Assembly (NCBI GenBank): GCA_943788775.1
Contig: CALSRO010000002.1
Span: 124,001 to 188,000 of the forward strand
DNA length: 64,000 nt
Direction of reading: 5' to 3'
DNA from: an uncultured Flavobacteriales bacterium
Lineage (GTDB): Bacteria > Bacteroidota > Bacteroidia > Flavobacteriales_G > Salibacteraceae
Position numbers and translations under genes: made by a program. Each line of letters begins with the position of its first letter. Positions within the stretch are counted from its first letter, which is position 1. The notes under the pieces were generated by a model. It had not been told where the DNA came from. It ran no database searches and saw nothing but the letters and a program-made list of their open reading frames with translations. Shown in pieces: positions 58,341-64,000 of this stretch.

Positions 58341-59240
58341 TTGATACTCCGACTGATTCTTTCAATGTCCTTCTTGGTATTTGCCTTTACGGGATTAAGT
58401 CAACAATACGTTGATCTCATTCGTGTCGAGTATGACCATGCCATTCCTCAAAATTTTGAAGACACCACTGGCGAAGGTTCCTTTGATGAACTGGCCATAG
58501 ATATAGTTCTGCCCATCGTTATCAACGAAAAATTGGCCATTGTCACGGGCACACTTCTTGAACAGTCGCGAGTTTCATTGGAGCCAAACTCACAGACCAA
58601 TTTGTACGGCACCATGCTTAAAATTGGCGCAAACATCAAACACAACGAACGTTGGTCGGGAACCTATCTATTCTTGCCAAAGTTTAGCTCAGATTTGCAA
58701 AGAATTCGCAACCGTGATATACAATTCGGAGGCTTGGCTTTGATAAAATACCACGTTAATAAGACCTTTAACTATCGCTTTGGGGTTTATTCAAACGGTG
58801 AACTTCACGCCCCGTTGGTCGTTCCATTTTTCGGCATATACCTGCTAAAAAACAATTGGGAAATCCAAGGTGCTCTCCCGATCAATGCGGAAATCAACCG
58901 TCAATTTGGAGAGCATTTAAAAATCGGTGCTCGATTTGACGGAATTAACAAGTCCTATTACCTCAACGATGGGTCTAAGCAGTATGTGGAAAAAGTAAAT
59001 AATGAAATAGGGATTCTTGCTCGTGCCATGTTTGGCAACTTTCACTTTCAATTATTCGGTGGTTATGCCATAGGCCGAAGTTTCAGAACGTATCAATATG
59101 GCGACCGATTTGACTTGGCCATATCTGCAATAAAGATTAATAACGAACGAATTATTCAAAATCAAGATTTTAAAGATGGCCCAGTCTTTCGCCTATCTTT
59201 CACCTACCGACTTCCTACCTCAGATAAAGAAAAGCCATGA
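58341..59240 (+). CDS. Outer-membrane beta-barrel-like protein (DUF6268-like)
   Basis: 299 residues from TTG 58341, which gives a signal peptide (ILRLILSMSFLVFAFTGLSQ); ATG 58365 would shorten it, and the frame is open from TTG 58287. The mature protein alternates short amphipathic strands with turns (IGANIKHNERWSGTYLFLPKF, NYRFGVYSNGELHAPLVVPF) and ends in aromatic RLSFTYRL, as barrels do. Role unknown. Overlaps the next gene by 4 bases. Confidence 0.7.
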   Translation: MILRLILSMSFLVFAFTGLSQQYVDLIRVEYDHAIPQNFEDTTGEGSFDELAIDIVLPIVINEKLAIVTGTLLEQSRVSLEPNSQTNLYGTMLKIGANIKHNERWSGTYLFLPKFSSDLQRIRNRDIQFGGLALIKYHVNKTFNYRFGVYSNGELHAPLVVPFFGIYLLKNNWEIQGALPINAEINRQFGEHLKIGARFDGINKSYYLNDGSKQYVEKVNNEIGILARAMFGNFHFQLFGGYAIGRSFRTYQYGDRFDLAISAIKINNERIIQNQDFKDGPVFRLSFTYRLPTSDKEKP

Positions 59241-60196
59241 TAGAAGCACTGCAAGAAATCGACACCGTAAGGCTGAATTTCAATAATGACGGCCGTTTAT
59301 TTCTGAATCTCACCATAGCTTTCATCATGTTTGGGATTGCATTGGAGTTAAAACCAGAGGATTTTAAGAAACTCTTGAAATCTCCAAAACCAGCCTTTGT
59401 GGGAGTGCTTTCTCAATTTTTTCTTATGCCCTTGCTCACATTTATCATTGCTACTTTACTGGGTGATATTATTACTCCTACCATCGGCATGGGAATGATT
59501 TTGGTGGCGGCATGTCCCGGAGGTAATGTGTCTAACTTCATTAGTAGTTTAGCCAAGGGCAACGTAGCTTTATCGGTGAGTCTCACTGCGTTTTCAAGTA
59601 TTGGCGGTTTAATTCTCACCCCTTTCAATTTCGCATTTTGGGGAAATCTTTATTTAAAATTTGGAGCGTCAACCATGTCAAGCGGATTGGTTCAGGAACT
59701 GCAAGTGGACGCTGTGGATGTATTGCAAACCATCGTGTTGATCCTTGGAGTTCCGCTAGTGTTAGGGATATTTGTTAGCTCAAAATTTCCTGGCTTCACT
59801 GCATCCATTGTTCAATGGATCAAGCGGCTATCTATTGTAATATTCATCGCTTTGATTGGGATCATTTTCGCATCCAATTTGGATTTATTCATCAAATACA
59901 TCAAATACATTTTTTTGCTGGTATTGGTGCACAATGCTTTGGCATTGGCAATGGGGTATTATACCGGTAAGGCATTTGGACTAAGCCACCAAGATCGCAA
60001 AACAATTGCCATAGAAACAGGCATTCAAAACTCAGGTTTAGCGTTGGCACTTCTTTTCAATCCAGCCGTGTTCCCTCAGGATTTAGCTATTGGAGGCATG
60101 GCATTCATTGCTGCCTGGTGGGGCGTTTGGCATATTATATCAGGATTGACAATTGCCAGTTTTTGGACCAGAGGTATAGCTAAAAAAGCTGAGTAA
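59237..60196 (+). CDS. Bile acid:sodium symporter-family (BASS) transporter
   Basis: 319 residues, about nine or ten helices. Signatures: FGIALELKPEDFKKLLKSP, ACPGGNVSNFISSLAKGNVALSV and ETGIQNSGLALALLF, covering both Na-binding crossover regions. In bacteria this family carries organic acids such as pyruvate or pantothenate; substrate unresolved. Start ATG 59237 overlaps the barrel gene stop. Confidence 0.92.
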   Translation: MIEALQEIDTVRLNFNNDGRLFLNLTIAFIMFGIALELKPEDFKKLLKSPKPAFVGVLSQFFLMPLLTFIIATLLGDIITPTIGMGMILVAACPGGNVSNFISSLAKGNVALSVSLTAFSSIGGLILTPFNFAFWGNLYLKFGASTMSSGLVQELQVDAVDVLQTIVLILGVPLVLGIFVSSKFPGFTASIVQWIKRLSIVIFIALIGIIFASNLDLFIKYIKYIFLLVLVHNALALAMGYYTGKAFGLSHQDRKTIAIETGIQNSGLALALLFNPAVFPQDLAIGGMAFIAAWWGVWHIISGLTIASFWTRGIAKKAE

Positions 60197-60245
60197 TTTT
60201 GCGGCAACTGTTGACTTATATTTGATCCTCAATTTTTTCACGATT

Positions 60246-60803
60246 ATGAAAAACTTATTTCGTTGGATGGGAGCTGCCTCTATTTTGGCCATTATGCTTT
60301 CAGGATGTGTTAAAACGGACATTCAATACCGGTGTTGCAATGGTGAAATAGAAATCATCACCCAGAACTTCGCCAAACCAGATTCATTTTATTTATACGC
60401 TCCGCAGGCTTTTACACCTAATGGAGATGGGCGCAACGAGCAATTCTATCCGGTCGGTGTTGGATGGGATTTGGAGAAATTGATAATCAAAAAAGGGATT
60501 AGGACCGTTTATGAATCCACAAACCGATTGGACGCCTTTTGGGACGGAGGAGATGAAAAAGACGGACGATACAGATATGAAATGATCTTTAAAACATCTA
60601 AAGGTGACGAGTTCGAAGCCAAGGGAAATGTATGCGTCATGCGATATGGATCTGCTGGAGCTAAGCACTACGATATTGAACGCGAACAAATTTGCGAATG
60701 TGTTACTGAAGACATGCTTGATTCAATTCAAGGATCAATTTACATTACTCCAGAGTGCCCAAGCAACCTACAAAACGACTCACTGGCTAACGATTCGATC
60801 TAG
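60246..60803 (+). CDS. Lipoprotein with gliding-motility-type C-terminal domain
   Basis: 185 residues from ATG 60246. Signal with lipobox (ILAIMLSGC). The core FYLYAPQAFTPNGDGRNEQFYP, WDLEKLIIKKGIRTVYE and FWDGGDEKDGRYRYEMIFK is the CHU_C / gliding-associated C-terminal domain, normally found at the end of large type IX secretion substrates, here forming nearly the whole protein. A compact lipoprotein made only of this domain is unusual. Function unknown. Confidence 0.78.
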   Translation: MKNLFRWMGAASILAIMLSGCVKTDIQYRCCNGEIEIITQNFAKPDSFYLYAPQAFTPNGDGRNEQFYPVGVGWDLEKLIIKKGIRTVYESTNRLDAFWDGGDEKDGRYRYEMIFKTSKGDEFEAKGNVCVMRYGSAGAKHYDIEREQICECVTEDMLDSIQGSIYITPECPSNLQNDSLANDSI

Positions 60804-60810
60804 TGTTAGC

Positions 60811-61260
60811 ATGATTCAAGACCTAAAGAATCAATTCCTGTCTGGAATCAATCAACTAGAAAGCGAACTTAACGCTTATTCAAGCAACGAACTCTTGTGG
60901 AAAACCGAGGGAGACATTAAAAACTCTGCGGGAAACCTATTCCTTCACTTAGAGGGAAACCTCAGGCACTTTATTGGACACATTATAGGAGGCTCATCCT
61001 ATGTGCGCAAGCGTGAGCTAGAATTCAGTCGAACCAGTGTATCTATATCAGAATTACTTGGTGGTCTCGAATGGACCAGAAAGGAAATCATCACTGCATT
61101 TGATAATTTGTCTTCGGAGGAATTGAATGATAAATTCCCAACAGACGTTATGAATAGGGAATGGACCAACCAACAGTTTCTATTTCACCTCTTGGGACAT
61201 TTACATTATCACTTAGGACAAATCAACTACCATCGTAGATTGATAGACTCGAACGCCTAA
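60811..61260 (+). CDS. DinB-family (DUF1572-like) four-helix metalloprotein
   Basis: 149 residues from ATG 60811, 7 bases after the lipoprotein gene. Metal-ligand His positions fit HLEGNLRHFIGHIIGG and LLGHLHYHLGQINYHRRL. DinB proteins bind a divalent metal and include thiol transferases. The longer frame back to 60604 overlaps the upstream gene and is discounted. Confidence 0.87.
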   Translation: MIQDLKNQFLSGINQLESELNAYSSNELLWKTEGDIKNSAGNLFLHLEGNLRHFIGHIIGGSSYVRKRELEFSRTSVSISELLGGLEWTRKEIITAFDNLSSEELNDKFPTDVMNREWTNQQFLFHLLGHLHYHLGQINYHRRLIDSNA

Positions 61261-61267
61261 TCATTAC

Positions 61268-61924
61268 ATGATTCAACGTTGTTTCTCAATCATCATTTTA
61301 TTCATTCTCTCATCCCTCTACGCTCATTCAACGGGGGCTGTTTGGGTGTTGGAGATCACTTATAAATTGAAGGGTCAACTGCAAAGGGCATACATTGATG
61401 CCAGTTATAACACTGATGATTTCAGTGAGTCTCGAGCTGACCAACAGAAATTTGAAGCTGCATTTCGCGAAAGATATGGTGCAAAAGATTCGATTACGGT
61501 TTTTGAAAAGATCATTGATCACGAAAGGATTGCTGAAGTAGCTTCATTTCCAGTGCACTCTTTTCATTTGGTCGAATCATCCGCCAAGCAAGTTTCACTT
61601 TCAGAAATATCTGAAATCGAATTGGTTAAAATCTGGAGAAAAGATGAATATTGGATTGATGTATTAACGAAGCTTGTCGATGCTGACACAAGTTGGATAG
61701 GATCTAAAGCAAATGTGGAATACCCGATTGGAAACGAAGTCGGATGCCGATTGGAGGTGCACAATTTTGGACCAGTGTCAAATTACAAGAATCTTATTGA
61801 TGAGTTTATTGGACTTTATCAACCTGAAAAACCTAGGTCGCACCAAAACCTAGGTCGTTTTCATCAACTATTGGCCGAACTGAAAGAGCAGAAAATAGTC
61901 GTGGTTGAATTATGCGGTTGCTGA
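61268..61924 (+). CDS. Secreted protein of unknown function
   Basis: 218 residues with signal peptide (CFSIIILFILSSLYAHSTGA). The mature part begins VWVLEITYKLKGQLQRAYID and ends VVVELCGC; no family recognised. Two cysteines close together at the C-terminus could pair. 7 bases after DinB; probably the same transcript. Confidence 0.7.
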   Translation: MIQRCFSIIILFILSSLYAHSTGAVWVLEITYKLKGQLQRAYIDASYNTDDFSESRADQQKFEAAFRERYGAKDSITVFEKIIDHERIAEVASFPVHSFHLVESSAKQVSLSEISEIELVKIWRKDEYWIDVLTKLVDADTSWIGSKANVEYPIGNEVGCRLEVHNFGPVSNYKNLIDEFIGLYQPEKPRSHQNLGRFHQLLAELKEQKIVVVELCGC

Positions 61925-61963
61925 TCAAATGCTGAACTTTAGTGCAAAACCAAATCAATTCGA

Positions 61964-62844
61964 ATGGGCCATCAACATGAACACGACCATACTGGGCAAA
62001 ATTTAAAAATCGCTTTTCTTTTAAATTTAGGATTTACCATTCTAGAGCTATTTGGTGGAGTTTATGTAAACAGTGTTGCAATCATATCAGATGTCATACA
62101 CGATCTAGGGGATAGTCTTTCGCTAGGTAACGCTTGGTATTTGGAAAAAAATCGAAGCAAACTTCAGATGCTCAATTCTCATTTGGATATGCTAGATTCT
62201 CGCTTTTAGGAGCGCTAATAAACAGTCTGGTAATGATCATAGGCTCCATATTCGTTATTTATGAAGCTATTGAGCGAATCTTGAAACCTGAGCATTCTGA
62301 CGCGCAAGGCATGATGATTTTTGCCCTTATCGGAATATCAGTAAACGGTTATGCGGCATGGAAGATGAGCGGAGGGGAATCCCTGAACGAAAAAGTAGTT
62401 TCGTGGCATCTACTCGAAGATGTTCTCGGATGGGTTGCCGTTCTCATCGCCTCGATTGTATTGCAATTCAAACAAATCGACTACCTCGATCCTGCATTAT
62501 CGTTATTCATAACTGCCTACATCCTCTGGGGAGTAGCCAGCAGGTTAAAAGAAACATTGTATGTGTTTTTACAAGGTGTTCCCAAAGAAATTGATTTGAT
62601 TAGAATTAAAAAAGAGTTAGAGACAATCAAGAATGTAAAATCATTACACCACACCCATGTCTGGTCGCTGGAAGGTGAACACCATGTATTCACCACCCAT
62701 ATAAAATTGGAAAACATTCAAAGTTTTGACCAAGTAATCAAAGCAAAAAAAACTGCAAAATCAATCCTAAGTAAATACCACTTTGCGCATTTCACAATTG
62801 AGACTGAAGTAAATGGAGAAATTTGCAGCATGGATGATTTGTAA
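61964..62844 (+). CDS. Cation diffusion facilitator (CzcD/ZnT-like), frameshifted
   Basis: Zinc or related metal efflux by proton antiport. The first frame has a His-rich start (MGHQHEHDHTG), ELFGGVYVNSVAI and the HDLGDS metal site. The second has SDAQFSFGYARFSLLGALIN, HLLEDVLGW (the second HxxxD) and a cytoplasmic C-domain with HHTHVWSLEGEHHV. Adding one A to the A7 run at 62145-62151 joins LEKKSKQTSDAQ, giving about 293 residues. Likely a sequencing deletion; a true pseudogene is the alternative. Confidence 0.85.
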
Positions 62845-62920
62845 TGAAATAAAAAGAGTTGGTCATCAGACAAATCCTCAAAAATGACCTTCTATCTTCG
62901 TGGTTAAATATTCCAGACCA

Positions 62921-64000
62921 ATGATTAATCGTTCCGCATCAAACAATCTATACGAAGAAGCTAAGAAATATCTGCCCGGTGGGGTTAACTCTCCGGTACG
63001 CGCATTTCGGTCTGTCAACGGGTCCCCTATCTTTTTTGAAAAGGGAAAGGGAAGTCACACATGGGATGCGGACGGAAATGAGTACATCGATTTTTGTTGC
63101 TCTTGGGGGCCACTTATTCTGGGCCACGCGGATGACAAGGTGCTAAACAAAGTAAGCGATGTGATGAGTCGAGGCACCTCTTTTGGTGCCCCAAGCAAAT
63201 ACGAAACAGAATTGGCTAAACTCATTGTAGACAATCACAGATATATTGAAAAAATTCGCTTCGTAAATTCTGGCACTGAAGCTGCAATGAGCGCAATTCG
63301 ATTGGCAAGAGGATATACTGGTAAAAACAAGGTAGTCAAATTCGAAGGTTGTTATCACGGCCATGTGGATAGTCTTATGGTCAAAGCTGGCTCGGGATTG
63401 GCTACTTTAGGAACGAGCACATCTGCCGGTATTCCAGAGGGATTTATTAAGGAAACCATAGTACTTCCTCTGAACGATAAAGAAGCGGTACGGGCTGCGG
63501 TAAAAGAATTTGGGCATGACATAGCTTGCATTGCTATTGAGCCTATCCCTGCCAACAACGGCCTACTGCTTCAGGATAAAGACTTTCTCTTATTTCTAAG
63601 GGAAATTTGTGATGAAACTGGAATATTATTATTCTTTGATGAGGTCATTTCGGGCTTCAGAGTTTCATTCGAAGGAGCTTCTGGTTACTATGGGATCAAA
63701 CCAGACATGGTCGCTTTTGGTAAAATCATTGGTGGTGGATTTCCAGTTGGAGCATACGCCTCATCAGCTAAAGTTATGGACTGTATATCTCCTGACGGAC
63801 CCGTTTATCAAGCCGGCACGTTGAGCGGAAATCCTGTTGCAATGGCCGCGGGAATAGCTCAACTCGAGGAATGCTTAAACCCTGATTTTTACCAAGCATT
63901 AGAGGCTAAAACAGCAAAGTTTGTCTCCACGATTCAATCTCATGTAGATGCCAAAGGCTATCCTTTCCACATGTTCCATGTTGGTTCCATTTTCTGGCTT
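62921..64000 (+). CDS. hemL: Glutamate-1-semialdehyde 2,1-aminomutase HemL (partial)
   Basis: 360 residues visible, C-terminal part off the window. N-terminus RSASNNLYEEAKKYLPGGVN, VNSGTEAAMSAIRLARG, FFDEVISGFRVSFEG and the PLP lysine in AFGKIIGGGFPVGAYA. It is PLP-dependent and makes 5-aminolevulinate for heme. A TATCTTCG (62891-62898) could be a weak -7 box. Usual length is about 430 residues. Confidence 0.96.
   Translation, partial: MINRSASNNLYEEAKKYLPGGVNSPVRAFRSVNGSPIFFEKGKGSHTWDADGNEYIDFCCSWGPLILGHADDKVLNKVSDVMSRGTSFGAPSKYETELAKLIVDNHRYIEKIRFVNSGTEAAMSAIRLARGYTGKNKVVKFEGCYHGHVDSLMVKAGSGLATLGTSTSAGIPEGFIKETIVLPLNDKEAVRAAVKEFGHDIACIAIEPIPANNGLLLQDKDFLLFLREICDETGILLFFDEVISGFRVSFEGASGYYGIKPDMVAFGKIIGGGFPVGAYASSAKVMDCISPDGPVYQAGTLSGNPVAMAAGIAQLEECLNPDFYQALEAKTAKFVSTIQSHVDAKGYPFHMFHVGSIFWL

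Noticed and set aside
60604-60810. N-terminal extension of the DinB gene
   Set aside because: The extension overlaps the lipoprotein gene in another frame and does not resemble DinB; ATG 60811 fits the family.

Overview
The window is 64 kb of a Bacteroidota chromosome, most likely a marine-type Flavobacteriales. Supporting features are a giant SprB-repeat adhesin, proteins with type IX secretion C-terminal signals, PKD-repeat secreted proteins, a split methionine synthase, an FtsZ with a very long C-terminal linker ending in the usual Bacteroidota tail, and TAnnTTTG -7 promoter boxes. Base composition looks moderate. I see no rRNA, tRNA, prophage, insertion sequence or CRISPR array.

Layout. 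(1) 1-6253, minus: the N-terminal 2084 residues of a giant surface adhesin that runs off the left edge. It has a signal peptide, beta-propeller-like repeats, Ig-like repeats and then SprB repeats. The SprB part holds a nearly identical 906-bp tandem super-repeat. (2) 6392-22432, minus: a complete dcw operon reading mraZ-rsmH-ftsL-ftsI-murE-mraY-murD-(murD C-domain paralogue)-ftsW-murG-murC-ftsQ-ftsA-ftsZ, with 10-bp-spaced MraZ-type direct repeats upstream and a terminator behind ftsZ. mraY and murE are broken by about a dozen single-base indels, which look like sequence errors. (3) 22.8-32 kb: mixed housekeeping genes (hydrolase, engB, monooxygenase, M90 peptidase, DUF255 protein, tsaB, TolC-like). 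(4) 32.1-36.5 kb, minus: a two-gene methionine synthase behind a SAM-I riboswitch, with a small four-helix-bundle gene inserted between the halves and flanked by inverted repeats. (5) 36.5-40.6 kb, minus: cytochrome oxidase accessory operon (ctaB, two subunit III-type proteins, subunit IV, SCO, DUF420) without subunits I and II. (6) 40.7-64 kb, mostly plus: hemW, cyclase, SRAP, Lrp, MmcQ, DUF502, EamA; then minus-strand PKD protein, beta-lactamase-fold protein, photolyase-like protein and TIGR03643 protein; then ispG, an NAD(P)-binding protein, a frameshifted GT87-like protein, a histone-deacetylase-like protein, recG, a BASS transporter, DinB, a frameshifted CDF transporter and the start of hemL.

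The most unusual items are the free-standing MurD C-terminal domain between murD and ftsW, whose 3' end carries one frameshift that, when corrected, butts exactly against the ftsW start; the four-helix-bundle gene with flanking repeats that splits metH; a photolyase-like protein whose domains appear to be in reverse order; the homogenised 906-bp adhesin repeat; and several promoters placed so close to start codons that very short or leaderless transcripts are implied. No wholly new multi-gene defence or biosynthetic system is evident.
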